A stretch of 44,709 nt of DNA. Origin: a virus. The position numbers were made by a program, and so were the translations under genes. The DNA is taken from positions 1-44,709 of the IMG/VR virus record IMGVR_UViG_3300025087_000015. One strand, given 5' to 3'. A model generated the notes under the pieces. It ran no database searches. It worked only from the letters and a program-made list of their open reading frames with translations, and was not told the DNA's origin. This document shows positions 31,268-40,079 of this stretch, piece by piece (within the stretch, counting starts at the first letter, position 1; each line of letters begins with the position of its first letter).

Positions 31268-32026
31268 TTATTCTTTTATTCTTTTATGGCACTCACCGCA
31301 ATCTATCGGGCCGTTATATCCCTTTTTTATCTGGCCTATGTTTCCACAGTCACAAGTAAACTCATCATATCCAGGCTGAATATCAGTCCAGCGGCCCTGA
31401 TTAAGCCATGTAGTAGGCATAGGGATATACTGCCCATTTTCTTTTTTCCATTGTTCGCTGGTAACTTGCCATGATAGGGTTTTAAGACATCTCTTAAGTG
31501 GTGGTTTCTTTTTCTTCCACGCTTCGAGTGCCTTGTCTTTGCCAATCTTGTAGGGGTATGCCGTCCAAAATTGGACAAACTCAATAGGTAAAATATCTTT
31601 TAACGGTGGTTTAACCGTCTTTGAACCGTTATCTAACCCCGTACTTGCTTCATGAACACTTCCCATTCCCTTTCCCATTATCTTATCTATCCCCGATTTA
31701 TATTCGGGAATAATACTATCTTTTTCTGTATGATGGGGTTTTTGGTGTTTGAGGAAGTTTACAATCTGTATATAACCCTTATTGTCTACTTGATAACGGA
31801 TTATGAAAGGTTTATCGCCTGTACTCAAAATACATAGAGTTTTATCCATATCTGTTTTATCGTAAGGCATTATCATAACCTTTAGGTGTTTGGGGCGATC
31901 CTCTAATCTACCAAGTTTATCAGCCATGCACCAAAGGCCCTGGAACACCAACCTTGCCTCGAATGGTAATTCTGATATATGTTCATCAGTAAAGAAATCT
32001 GGTTTAATGTATCGTATTCTAGGCAT
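31268..32026 (-). CDS. replication initiation protein with C-terminal zinc ribbon
   Basis: A 252-residue protein. The N-terminal winged-helix pattern MPRIRYIKPDFFTDEHISEL, then LVFQGLWCMADKLGRLEDRP, is typical of phage replication-organiser proteins (DnaD/O type). The C-terminal half has a helical domain (EFVQFWTAYPYKIGKDKALE) and a zinc ribbon (TCDCGNIGQIKKGYNGPIDC, then GECHKRI). It probably recruits host helicase to the origin. Confidence 0.65.
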   Translation of the reverse strand: MPRIRYIKPDFFTDEHISELPFEARLVFQGLWCMADKLGRLEDRPKHLKVMIMPYDKTDMDKTLCILSTGDKPFIIRYQVDNKGYIQIVNFLKHQKPHHTEKDSIIPEYKSGIDKIMGKGMGSVHEASTGLDNGSKTVKPPLKDILPIEFVQFWTAYPYKIGKDKALEAWKKKKPPLKRCLKTLSWQVTSEQWKKENGQYIPMPTTWLNQGRWTDIQPGYDEFTCDCGNIGQIKKGYNGPIDCGECHKRIKE

Positions 32027-32044
32027 ATTATTGTTTGCTTTATA

Positions 32045-32578
32045 TCATGGGACGACAAGTTCTTTTATCCCTGTGACATCTTTAATTATTTCGGCAGCTA
32101 TCAGATATGGGGATTTAACAATTTCAGAACCGGTAAACCTATATGTTTTATGCCCTGATTTTTGTATATCACGATCTCTCTTTTTCTCATATCTTCTTTC
32201 TGTTTCTGTTCTGTCGTGGAACTGCTGTGAATCACATTCTACTACCACGCTGATTTTTTTTCCTCCTGATAAAACATTTATATCGTCTACCAATACTATC
32301 CTAAAATCAGTTCTATATCTGCCGATAGGGAATTGAGGGTATATGTCAATACCATACGAGAATAAATCTTTACCAGTTGATAATGTATATTCACTTGCTA
32401 CCTTTATCCCGTTGGCTCTGATTAATGCCATCAATGCTATGTAGAGTATCTGTTCTATGGGTGAATTAACATTATACTTTTCCATAGTGGTTATAGTTTG
32501 GTTTTCAAAATACTCCCCGGCAGCAGATTCCACTATTTTAGTAGCCTTATCTAAAAATATTTTTACATTATCTTCCAT
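32045..32578 (-). CDS. DUF559-like PD-(D/E)XK nuclease
   Basis: A 177-residue protein. The N-terminus is helical; the central YRTDFRIVLVDD and VVVECDSQQFHDRTETERRY, followed by RDRDIQKSGHKTYRFTGSEI, matches DUF559/Vsr-like endonuclease folds (active Asp and Glu-x-Asp). GGAGGG precedes the ATG. It could act in host DNA degradation or repair. Upstream is a 128-base gap with a hairpin. Confidence 0.6.
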   Translation of the reverse strand: MEDNVKIFLDKATKIVESAAGEYFENQTITTMEKYNVNSPIEQILYIALMALIRANGIKVASEYTLSTGKDLFSYGIDIYPQFPIGRYRTDFRIVLVDDINVLSGGKKISVVVECDSQQFHDRTETERRYEKKRDRDIQKSGHKTYRFTGSEIVKSPYLIAAEIIKDVTGIKELVVP

Positions 32579-32706
32579 ATTATCCCTCCAAAAAATTTAA
32601 CCTACTCCCGCCAGGTTGCGTCTAGCGGTTTCGGCATAAATTAGAAAACGCCGCGCAACTCGGCTATACTACCCAAATATCATACCATTCTACGATTGGC
32701 AAGGGG
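32579..32706. other. structured 5' gap upstream of DUF559-like gene
   Basis: 128 bases without a gene. GTTGCG (32615-32620) can pair with CGCAAC (32654-32659), with an inner CGGTTTC region, so a leader hairpin is likely. No clear sigma-70 promoter was found; the gap may be processed or hold a weak promoter. Confidence 0.35.
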
Positions 32707-33702
32707 CTATTTCCAACCGTCAACCCGTTCTAGTTCGTCTGTATCTTCTGTAAATAAATCTTGGTTTTCTGTCTTCACTCTCGTTTCAAGATATTCTAGA
32801 TTTTTAACCGCTTGCCGATAATATGACTGTTTCAATTCAATGCCTATCCCCAACCGCTTGTTTTCAACGGCTGAATAGACTTCAGATCCCACTCCCATGA
32901 ACGGGGTCAGGACTTTCTCTCCGGGGTTACTCCATAAAATAATAGCGCGGTCTATTATGTCTAACTGTAATGGGTGGACGTGTTTTTCATCCTCCTGGTC
33001 TTTAGCCTCGCGAAACGGTAATACATGATTTGCCCTGATATCATCCCAAAAGCAAGAGGCGTATTGCCGCCATATCCAATGACTGAATCGGTTTTCAGTT
33101 TGTTTACCCTTCCAGTTTTTGTATTCCAAAAGTTCGGCTGGCATTTTCCTTTCACCTGAATAAGTTTCCAATCCAGTAGGATGAACTACCGGGGTTTTGT
33201 TCTCCCCCCTGCGCCTGAACACCAGTAGGTAATCTGCCGAGGCATTGGCGCAATGTGTTGAATCGTCCACAATGGTCTTATGGGCCAGGTTCTTAGCCAT
33301 TGTCCTATTGCGGACCCGCAGAGGCTCTTTCCATACGCAATATCTAGCTGTATACTTAAACCCCTCTTTTTCGTGTAGCCGTATTATATCGCCGGGTAAA
33401 TCCCTCATATGGTCGCAGCCGCAATTACCGGACGGTATATCAGCGCAATGAACGGCGGTCATTCTCCCCGGCATAGTCAGCCGGTATAGTTCTTTTATTA
33501 CGAAAGAATAATGATCAGAGAACTGATTGTAGTCCTTGCCGTTTGATAAATCTCTTTCGTCGCTGGAATAATGGTAAAGCCCTCCAAACGGCGGAGAGTA
33601 TACTGATAAATGTATACTTTCATTGGGGAACTTTTGCATTGATTCAATACAATCCCCATTATAAACCGCGTATTTCTTTGTTATCTTTTGATCTATAACC
33701 AT
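32707..33702 (-). CDS. DNA (adenine-N6 or cytosine-N4) methyltransferase
   Basis: A 331-residue protein with beta-class amino-methyltransferase order: motif IV SVYSPPFGGLYHYSS early (SPPF, N4-type or DPPY-like), a variable middle, and motif I LTPFMGVGSEVYSAVENKRL with FMGVG near the C-terminus. It modifies DNA, perhaps to evade restriction. The start overlaps the helicase-like gene upstream by 10 bases, so both are co-translated and may work as a pair. Confidence 0.75.
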   Translation of the reverse strand: MVIDQKITKKYAVYNGDCIESMQKFPNESIHLSVYSPPFGGLYHYSSDERDLSNGKDYNQFSDHYSFVIKELYRLTMPGRMTAVHCADIPSGNCGCDHMRDLPGDIIRLHEKEGFKYTARYCVWKEPLRVRNRTMAKNLAHKTIVDDSTHCANASADYLLVFRRRGENKTPVVHPTGLETYSGERKMPAELLEYKNWKGKQTENRFSHWIWRQYASCFWDDIRANHVLPFREAKDQEDEKHVHPLQLDIIDRAIILWSNPGEKVLTPFMGVGSEVYSAVENKRLGIGIELKQSYYRQAVKNLEYLETRVKTENQDLFTEDTDELERVDGWK

Positions 33703-35054
33703 GATGGTGTTTCCTCCTGTAGTTTTCCCCAGTCCTGTCTTTTCAGTTTTAAACTATTATTCATTTCTGCGACAAGATTCTGGAACATCTTATCAGCGGC
33801 CTTTGACTTACGCTGTAAATTCTTTAATACCTTTTCTTCCCCATCCGTATAAATCAAATCTACATTTACCTGATTCTTTTGTCCAAAGCGCCAACAACGC
33901 CGGACACTCTGATAATACTGCTCGTAAGAGTGTGAGGGAAAAAATGTCATATGGGAGCAGTGTTGGAAGTTTAAACCCCATGCCCCTATCTTAGGCTTGG
34001 TAACAAGCACTCGTATTTGTCCATCTAAAAAAGCCTTAAACTTTTCTTCTTTTTCATCATCTGAATCCGATCCACTTATTTGAGTTGCGCCTGGGATTAT
34101 CTTTTCCAATAAATCCCCCTCATTATTGAGATAGCACCACGCCATACCGGGTAATTTGTGAGATAGCAAAGAAGCGGCCTTTTCACATCGTTCCTGTATT
34201 GTATCTTTCCGTTCTTCCCTTTGTTCCGGCAAGGTGGAAGCGGCCATTACAAATAAATATCCGTCGCGCATTTTCCCATGCTTTACTATATGCTCGGTTT
34301 CTTGTAAAGGCGGGAGTATGAACGGTCCATCATTGAATCCCAAATCCGACGGCTTTCTTATGGCCCTAGCCCAGGAACATATCCACCGCCAGAAAGGGGT
34401 TTCAGCATGGCCCTTAAATCTCCATTTTGGTTGTTCCCCGTACATTCGGCGCATTCCGCTATTATTATTGTCGTTCTTGAAGAAACGGTTAAGCATATCC
34501 ATATGGCCCATGTACCCTAACGCCTCGCTGGAAGTTCCCAGCTCTATATAATCATTGGGGGCGGCTGTTGCAGTTGTTAAAAGTCTATACTTCATCTTCC
34601 GCATAAATTCCGTAACCTGATATTTTATTGCGCCGTCAAATGATTTTAATATGCTGGATTCGTCGGCTACTACTCCGGAGTAGTCCTCCGGTGATAAATA
34701 ATGCAATCGTTCGTAATTGGTTATATTAATTGTTCCTGGGATCATTTTGTCTTTTATCCGTTTAGCGGATATATCAAATTTCTTTGCTTCCTGTTCCGTC
34801 TGGTATGATACTGCCAGTGGAGTTAATATCAATACGGGCTTATTGGTTTTCTTGACAACGTTATCGGCCCATACTAATTGCATTGGGGTTTTACCCATTC
34901 CGCAATCTGCGAATATGGCACACCGCCCCATGCGGATCGCCCAATCTACTAATGATTTTTGAAAATCAAATAAAAACCCCGGTATGGTTATAGGGTCAAA
35001 CCCTTCTCCCTCGCTGTATCTATTCTTTTCTTCTAAAAACTTTTGATAGCTCAT
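33693..35054 (-). CDS. SNF2-type helicase / translocase
   Basis: A 453-residue SF2 protein. Motif I is ADCGMGKTPMQL, motif II VVADESSILKSF (DESS), motif III TTATAAPNDYIELG, and the C-terminal helicase motifs are GAWGLNFQHCSHMTF and YYQSVRRCWRFGQ (SNF2 motif VI). It shares a conserved pairing with the methyltransferase it overlaps, an arrangement found in many phages and thought to aid DNA modification or translocation. It ends in KLQEETPSWL. Confidence 0.8.
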   Translation of the reverse strand: MSYQKFLEEKNRYSEGEGFDPITIPGFLFDFQKSLVDWAIRMGRCAIFADCGMGKTPMQLVWADNVVKKTNKPVLILTPLAVSYQTEQEAKKFDISAKRIKDKMIPGTINITNYERLHYLSPEDYSGVVADESSILKSFDGAIKYQVTEFMRKMKYRLLTTATAAPNDYIELGTSSEALGYMGHMDMLNRFFKNDNNNSGMRRMYGEQPKWRFKGHAETPFWRWICSWARAIRKPSDLGFNDGPFILPPLQETEHIVKHGKMRDGYLFVMAASTLPEQREERKDTIQERCEKAASLLSHKLPGMAWCYLNNEGDLLEKIIPGATQISGSDSDDEKEEKFKAFLDGQIRVLVTKPKIGAWGLNFQHCSHMTFFPSHSYEQYYQSVRRCWRFGQKNQVNVDLIYTDGEEKVLKNLQRKSKAADKMFQNLVAEMNNSLKLKRQDWGKLQEETPSWL

Positions 35055-35062
35055 ATCTCCCC

Positions 35063-35506
35063 TTATTTCATCGTAGCAAGTTTGGCTTCAAAGTATCTAA
35101 CCAATTCCATAACTTCTGCCGCACTCTTTTTCCAGGGCTTACCCTTTTGCGATTCAAGCTCCTTTACCCGTTCCTCACCTACTAGGCGCACATGGGTAGC
35201 ACGAAAGTATGCGTCACTATCAACAATACCCCGCCGCATATGCTCTTGATAATTGCAACCCCGGCACGATCCGCAGCAAGCGTCAGCCTCATATCGCGTA
35301 GCCATATTCTTACGGGGAAAGAAGTGAAAATTAACTTCTATCTTCCGTATCAGGCATATCGGGCATTTACCGTACTTGCGCTGGTCCCGTAACCGGACAT
35401 AATATGAAAACACTTTATCTAGTAGATCAATACTGCGCTTGTACTGGCTAGGCATACGCTTTTTCTTTATGCCCTTATTGCGATATTTCTTAAAGAGGAA
35501 AGCCAT
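35063..35506 (-). CDS. ninG: NinG/Rap-like recombination nuclease
   Basis: A 147-residue protein with the NinG pattern: LLDKVFSYYVRLRDQRKYGK then CPIC, a His/Phe segment (VNFHFFPRKNMATRYEADAC) and CGSCRGCNYQEHMRRG, followed by GEERVKELES. NinG/Rap proteins resolve or nick Holliday junction DNA in lambda. ATG at 35506 overlaps the upstream TAA (TAATG) with GAGG before it; a start at 35524 is less supported. It fits the RecT/exonuclease operon. Confidence 0.75.
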   Translation of the reverse strand: MAFLFKKYRNKGIKKKRMPSQYKRSIDLLDKVFSYYVRLRDQRKYGKCPICLIRKIEVNFHFFPRKNMATRYEADACCGSCRGCNYQEHMRRGIVDSDAYFRATHVRLVGEERVKELESQKGKPWKKSAAEVMELVRYFEAKLATMK

Positions 35507-35703
35507 TATATCGAATCCTCGCACATTACCGGGATAGGCGCGTTATGTGATCCCGTCCAGATATGGCACTTAGGGCTAAACCCCGGCGCGTGTAGCATGG
35601 CCGCTATGCTAGGGTAATACGGGGAAGGTATAGGGCTATCAGGCCGGGAGAAGAAGAACACTTGCCCTGCCACTGGCTTAACGGGTTTAGGTTCCTTTAT
35701 CAT
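35506..35703 (-). CDS. hypothetical protein
   Basis: A 65-residue protein (MIKEPKPVKPVAGQVFFFSR), proline- and serine-rich with two Cys. It overlaps the NinG-like gene (TAATG) and its own start overlaps the upstream stop. Unrecognised. Confidence 0.5.
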   Translation of the reverse strand: MIKEPKPVKPVAGQVFFFSRPDSPIPSPYYPSIAAMLHAPGFSPKCHIWTGSHNAPIPVMCEDSI

Positions 35704-36011
35704 ATCAGCGTGTCCTGTATCGGTTCCTTGTCCTGTTCGGGGTTATGGTTTACTACTTCCTCCGCGTTATTAACGGGATTATCATATGCGTGATTCCAGC
35801 AGTAATACGCTAATCTCTGGCCGCTTTCGTTCATCATATATGCCCTGTCCAACCGGCCATTACGCGCCCATAGTCGCATTTTAGGGGCCAATGTGCTTAT
35901 GCTCATCGTCAAGCCGCAAAGGTCTTTCACCTTGTCAGGCGTGTAATACCCGTCGTGATGTTCAGCTAAGAACCCCCGCGCAATCGCTAACTGTGCTTTA
36001 TGATCATCCAT
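35700..36011 (-). CDS. hypothetical DNA-binding-type protein
   Basis: A 103-residue protein (MDDHKAQLAIARGFLAEHHD) with a winged-helix-like stretch (DKVKDLCGLTMSISTLAPKM) and a C-terminal Asn/Glu-rich tail. GGAGGG precedes the ATG. Possibly a small HTH regulator; not a firm match. Confidence 0.45.
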   Translation of the reverse strand: MDDHKAQLAIARGFLAEHHDGYYTPDKVKDLCGLTMSISTLAPKMRLWARNGRLDRAYMMNESGQRLAYYCWNHAYDNPVNNAEEVVNHNPEQDKEPIQDTLI

Positions 36012-36012
36012 A

Positions 36013-36144
36013 TTATCCCTCCATCCGCTTAACCTTGACTATCAGCGCATTGTTGCGGTCGTTCACCTTCAGGCCAGCCTTACGCAATATCTCGGCCTTG
36101 TTACGGGCGAAAAACCGCTTGCCTTTGAATAGGTAGAGGGCCAT
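36013..36144 (-). CDS. 43-residue basic protein
   Basis: Encodes MALYLFKGKRFFARNKAEIL then RKAGLKVNDRNNALIVKVKR. ATG at 36144 follows GGGAGG; the TAA lies just before the next start. Basic and compact; function unknown. Confidence 0.5.
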   Translation of the reverse strand: MALYLFKGKRFFARNKAEILRKAGLKVNDRNNALIVKVKRMEG

Positions 36145-36145
36145 A

Positions 36146-36499
36146 TCAAAACCTCCCGTTACTCGGTACTGAATACCTCATTAAACTCTGAATCCCGCTA
36201 AGTCCTGATTGCGTAGCGTCCATGACTTTTTCAGCGATCTTGACCTTCAGGCGCAAATAGCAGATTTCGTAATAGTCCGCTTTCTGTTCGTCCGTAAGAG
36301 CTGCCGCCATCTCGGCGCGTTCCATCCCCAACTTCCTTGACAGGTCTGGATTAGCATGACACCACAATAGAGTAGTCTGCTTTACCCTACGCTCCACATC
36401 CGCTAAACGCTCCCCCAATGCCTCGTAAGCGTCTATCTGTTGCGATAGGCGTTCATCGTGCGCCGCTATCCGTTGCGCGTATTCGATTATGTCGGCCAT
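36146..36499 (-). CDS. helical hypothetical protein
   Basis: A 117-residue coiled-coil-like protein (AAHDERLSQQIDAYEALGER, DVERRVKQTTLLWCHANPDL). AAGGAG precedes the ATG at 36499. Its 5' end overlaps the last 47 bases of the homing endonuclease gene. Similar short helical proteins sit near phage recombination genes; role unknown. Confidence 0.5.
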   Translation of the reverse strand: MADIIEYAQRIAAHDERLSQQIDAYEALGERLADVERRVKQTTLLWCHANPDLSRKLGMERAEMAAALTDEQKADYYEICYLRLKVKIAEKVMDATQSGLSGIQSLMRYSVPSNGRF

Positions 36500-37484
36500 G
36501 ATTGATCTCCTTAATTTTATCTATACATTTGGAAATGTTTTTATTAATATCGTGTTCCCAGAATCTATACACTTTATACCCTATAAATTGGAGTGTAAAA
36601 TCTTGTTGTTTATCTTTTATTCTTGTTTCTAGTCTGTTATGCCAGTAATCTCCATCACAATAAATACAAATATTGGGATCTATGAAAAAATCGGGGATAG
36701 TTCTAGCTTGCAATATAGGATATTGCTTCTGGAATAATATGCCACGCTGTGCAAGCTCTTGTTCCATCTTAATTTCTATGGATGTATCCTTTTTCTTTCC
36801 ATTCAATATACCTGCTATAGCTCGGCAATGGTAGGAACAATATTTAACGTGCCCATATCCTATTCTGGATTTTGATTTATAAAATTCTTTTTTACATAAC
36901 TTACAGACACATTTAATCTTACCACCTCGCCATTGTGTGCTATTGCTTCCACTTCTATATTTTCTGTTCACTGTGCCAGTACATTTAAGGGAGCAATATT
37001 TACCACCACCATCTTTTATTTTAGATGGATATGCCATAAAATGTTTACCGCAAGCACTGCATATTTTATCTATTTTGTTGTATCTACCTTTAAAACTACA
37101 TTTCCGTGAACAATATTTACTCGTGTCTTTTCTATGCGCATAAGTAGTAAATTGTGTTCCGCAGAATTTGCAAATTTTCTTAATCTCACCTCCTCTCCAA
37201 TTACTACCATTTTCTCCTATGTGATTCTTCCCATGTAAAATACTGCGGCATTTTTCCGAACATGTCATTGCCGTATTGGCCCTATACTTATTGACATAGA
37301 AAAACTTACCACATATATTACATATCTTTTCAACTTTTCCACCTCTCCATGCAGGGCTTCTTATCCCTATATCATTTTGTGAATGCCAAACACCATAACA
37401 TTTAAGGGAACAGAAGTTTTCTTTCTTAATTCTATAAGGGGGGATATCTTTTTCTTTTCCGCAGATACTGCATTTTTTAATCAT
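36453..37484 (-). CDS. zinc-finger homing endonuclease (Vsr-like)
   Basis: A 343-residue protein with five tandem CxxC-x17-19-CxxxC zinc fingers in the first two thirds (for example CSICGKEKDIPP and CKFCGTQFTTYA), some with a WRGG linker. The C-terminal nuclease domain has IPDFFIDPNICIYCDGDYWH and YKVYRFWEHDI, an EDxHD/Vsr-like signature. It is AT-richer than its neighbours. ATG at 37484 follows GGAGG. It likely invaded this operon and cuts intronless or empty target alleles. Confidence 0.7.
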   Translation of the reverse strand: MIKKCSICGKEKDIPPYRIKKENFCSLKCYGVWHSQNDIGIRSPAWRGGKVEKICNICGKFFYVNKYRANTAMTCSEKCRSILHGKNHIGENGSNWRGGEIKKICKFCGTQFTTYAHRKDTSKYCSRKCSFKGRYNKIDKICSACGKHFMAYPSKIKDGGGKYCSLKCTGTVNRKYRSGSNSTQWRGGKIKCVCKLCKKEFYKSKSRIGYGHVKYCSYHCRAIAGILNGKKKDTSIEIKMEQELAQRGILFQKQYPILQARTIPDFFIDPNICIYCDGDYWHNRLETRIKDKQQDFTLQFIGYKVYRFWEHDINKNISKCIDKIKEINHGRHNRIRATDSGAR

Positions 37485-37502
37485 AAAATCGGCCTCCATG
37501 GT

Positions 37503-37562
37503 TGCTCCGCAAAGAGGTTACCATGAAGGCACAATATTTTATAGTGATTGCTTTGCGGAGCA
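37503..37562. repeat. 12-bp inverted repeat at the 5' edge of the homing endonuclease
   Basis: TGCTCCGCAAAG (37503-37514) and CTTTGCGGAGCA (37551-37562) are perfectly complementary with a 36-base loop. It lies between the homing endonuclease start and the upstream gene; no U-run follows, so a terminator role is uncertain. Confidence 0.7.
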
Positions 37563-37580
37563 TTATTATAGGATAGCATA

Positions 37581-38222
37581 TTATATTGATTTTTGGTAGA
37601 AAATAATTCCAGGTACATTAATACTATTTCCTGTGGCCCGTGCCTGTTGTGTTAATCTGGTATCATCTATTTTTAAATATGCTCTGGGTACTAACGATTC
37701 ATTTTCTACTCGCCATGTCCAGATCTTCCTTACTATCGTAGCCGCCTTGGGAACGCTTTTAGGGATTATCACCGGCTCCACATATACCGGGGCCTGTATG
37801 ATTGCCTCCGCTTCTTCCGCGTTGCCGGCGGCTTTAGCGGCTTCAGCTTGCCGTATTGCTTCATCGTCCGCTGCCTTTTGAGCGATAACGCGCTGACGAT
37901 CTTCTTCCTCGCGGCGTAGCCGTTCCTGTTCGTCCTGGTATACGGACATTTTTTGCTTAATCATTGTGCGCGGGGGAACCACCTTATCCAAGTGCGCTTT
38001 TTCCTGGGCGCATATCACGGCGTGGGCCGTATGTGCCGCTTCCTTGCTTTCTTTGAAGTCTGCCTTTATCTCGTTTTCAAGGCCCTTTAACCCTACGCAA
38101 GCGCGATCAGCCGCCATATATGTTTCGTTATTCGTAATTACTAGCGCGACGGCATATGCCATTGCGTCCGCTTCCTTTGCCGCTAACTTCTTTTCATCCG
38201 GTACTATCATTGTGTTTTCCAT
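37581..38222 (-). CDS. coiled-coil recombination-associated protein
   Basis: A 213-residue protein. Central coiled coil (DEQERLRREEEDRQRVIAQK) and C-terminal WTWRVENESLVPRAYLKIDD with VPGIIFYQKSI, a common pattern in phage proteins beside RecT/exonuclease genes (VPGI.F.). It is thought to be an accessory to recombination; the exact role is unknown. The start is preceded by GGAGGATA. Confidence 0.6.
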   Translation of the reverse strand: MENTMIVPDEKKLAAKEADAMAYAVALVITNNETYMAADRACVGLKGLENEIKADFKESKEAAHTAHAVICAQEKAHLDKVVPPRTMIKQKMSVYQDEQERLRREEEDRQRVIAQKAADDEAIRQAEAAKAAGNAEEAEAIIQAPVYVEPVIIPKSVPKAATIVRKIWTWRVENESLVPRAYLKIDDTRLTQQARATGNSINVPGIIFYQKSI

Positions 38223-38242
38223 TATCCTATCCTCCTATAATT

Positions 38243-38815
38243 TTACTTATAAAACTGTGCCGCCTGATAGGCAGCTACCATGATTTCAACCCGGCGCATA
38301 TCTCCGGTGTCCTCATGTTTCTGTAACCTGTAAATCCCATCGTAAAGGCGTAACTCATAGCGATCACGGACGGGTATCTTATTTGCGTTAAGTAGTAGGT
38401 AATACAAAGCCGTTTGCGCTATTGTTCGCTTGTTCTTCTGCTTTGGCTTGTAGTCAATGACTGAAAGCCTGCCGCCTATTTTCATCACTGTGTCAGGTGT
38501 ACCGCAATATTTAAGAGTAGGGTGGAAATAAGGAATTTCACCACTTACATATTCCGGTTTGACTTCGGAAAGGAACTTGACAAAGCCGTCTACTGCCGGG
38601 GCTATTTCAACATACGGCGGTTCTTTTGAATCAGATACTTTATTCCCTTGCGCCAAGAACGAATACCACTCATGTCGATAGTGTCCATTCTCGCGGCCTT
38701 CCTCGGTGTAAAAACCGGACGGGGGGAAATATATATTTAGAATATCCGTAACGGACGGCGTTGATAGTCCGTTATTAGCAAACTGCGGATACCTGTCTAT
38801 TTTAGTTTCGTTCAT
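38243..38815 (-). CDS. PD-(D/E)XK exonuclease (RecB/Cas4-like)
   Basis: A 190-residue protein with YFHPTLKYCGTPDTVMKIGG and LSVIDYKPKQKNKRTIAQTA, matching a nuclease core (GxxD...DYK with Lys and later Gln). It lies beside the single-strand annealing gene, so it probably chews duplex ends to make the strands it anneals. Short for the family but the core is intact. The N-terminus (TPSVTDILN) is also typical. Confidence 0.65.
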   Translation of the reverse strand: MNETKIDRYPQFANNGLSTPSVTDILNIYFPPSGFYTEEGRENGHYRHEWYSFLAQGNKVSDSKEPPYVEIAPAVDGFVKFLSEVKPEYVSGEIPYFHPTLKYCGTPDTVMKIGGRLSVIDYKPKQKNKRTIAQTALYYLLLNANKIPVRDRYELRLYDGIYRLQKHEDTGDMRRVEIMVAAYQAAQFYK

Positions 38816-38864
38816 AAATCCATGCCGGGGTAAACTGGCCCCCCGGCTAGCCCTGCCAGGAGAA

Positions 38865-39872
38865 CTATTCCCCCACTTCTGCGGTTACAGCCAGCATTTC
38901 CACAATGTTGTAGTTAAGCCAGCGGCCTGACTGCGTGACCTCGTAGGTGAAACTGACCTTTTCACCGTTGTCCATGTGCTTGAGCAGTGTATCAATGATG
39001 GTCTGGTCAGCCGTGGAGAATCCTATATCCTTGCCCTCGCCGTCCTTGTAGCCTTCCACAAAGGTTTTTGTGTACCCGCCCTTATTTGGCTCGGACATGG
39101 ACGTTATGAACCCGATAGCCGTATTCGGCCCTTCCTGTGCCGGTTTAGGGCTTGCCGGGGGGGTCAAGGGCTTCGCTGGCGCGTCTTTCGGTGCTTCGGT
39201 GGGGTCCTTACCCTTATTTAGCCTTGCCTTGGCTTGTGCGGCCTTGGCCTCTAATTCCTCTTTGGTGGGCTGTGCCGATACCGGGCCGGTGCGCTGTGGG
39301 TGGACTGTTTCGGCCTTGACTTCAATGGTTCCTGTCATTTCCCCCGGCAGTTCGTCAGCCGTATACGGCATACCGCCAAGTTCATCGGGGAACGCCAGTC
39401 GGAAGCCCTGCGCCGTGACTACCTTTTTAAGCATGGTTATCGGCTTTGTCAGCCAAACGGACTGATTGAGGTTGTATTCGTCAAACGATACCTCATGCTC
39501 AAAGGGCTGTTTCCAGCTTTTCCGGTGGATGGTTATCTGCGCTTTCAGTGTATGGTCTTTGATTGCGCCGGTAGTGGTGACTTTCCAGCCGTCCAGATCG
39601 CCTATCCGTTCAGCGCGTTTCAGATAGACCTCGTAGCCGGTTATGATGGACAGTTTGCGCCCGTCCTTCGTGTTGTACGGATTGCAGTATATCTCCCGTT
39701 TGAACGGGTTAAGCCGGTAGGCTATTGCCACGTTGATAAACTGCGTTTTTTCCGCGTCGTTCAGTTTCGCCGCTATGCCAAAGCTATTCATATAGGACAG
39801 AATCAAGTCCTTAGTGATAGCCTCGCCTATCTCCCGCTTGTCCTGATTTACTGTGACTGGTACATTTTCCAT
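38865..39872 (-). CDS. single-strand annealing protein (RecT/Bet-like)
   Basis: A 335-residue protein. The N-terminal core has AYRLNPFKREIYCNPYNTKD and IITGYEVYLKRAERIG, then VTAQGFRLAFPDELGGMPYT, typical of Bet/RecT annealers. A Lys/Ala/Pro-rich linker (PKDAPAKPLTPPASPKPAQ) leads to a C-terminal domain of about 90 residues (GFITSMSEPNKGGYTKTFVE), perhaps an OB-like or interaction domain. ATG at 39872 follows GGAG. Confidence 0.8.
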   Translation of the reverse strand: MENVPVTVNQDKREIGEAITKDLILSYMNSFGIAAKLNDAEKTQFINVAIAYRLNPFKREIYCNPYNTKDGRKLSIITGYEVYLKRAERIGDLDGWKVTTTGAIKDHTLKAQITIHRKSWKQPFEHEVSFDEYNLNQSVWLTKPITMLKKVVTAQGFRLAFPDELGGMPYTADELPGEMTGTIEVKAETVHPQRTGPVSAQPTKEELEAKAAQAKARLNKGKDPTEAPKDAPAKPLTPPASPKPAQEGPNTAIGFITSMSEPNKGGYTKTFVEGYKDGEGKDIGFSTADQTIIDTLLKHMDNGEKVSFTYEVTQSGRWLNYNIVEMLAVTAEVGE

Positions 39873-39905
39873 TGTTATTATCTCCTTATTAGTTTCTCGC
39901 AAATC

Positions 39906-40079
39906 TTACTTCGCTTTTGCTACTTTGCTGAACCGCGTGCGCTTGCGGTCGTGTTTCCTTTTCTTCTGACCGGGATGGTCCAAACGGTTTAATTCATGGC
40001 GAACATCTGCCGCCCTGCGGACATAATCTTTATCCGCTATCACTTCCTCCAAGTTGTTCATACCTAATTTTTGTATCAT
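39906..40079 (-). CDS. 57-residue basic protein
   Basis: Encodes MIQKLGMNNLEEVIADKDYV with a basic C-terminus (KKRKHDRKRTRFSKVAKAK). ATG at 40079 follows GGAGGATAT. It is first or second in the recombination operon; DNA-binding is likely from charge, not known. Confidence 0.5.
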   Translation of the reverse strand: MIQKLGMNNLEEVIADKDYVRRAADVRHELNRLDHPGQKKRKHDRKRTRFSKVAKAK

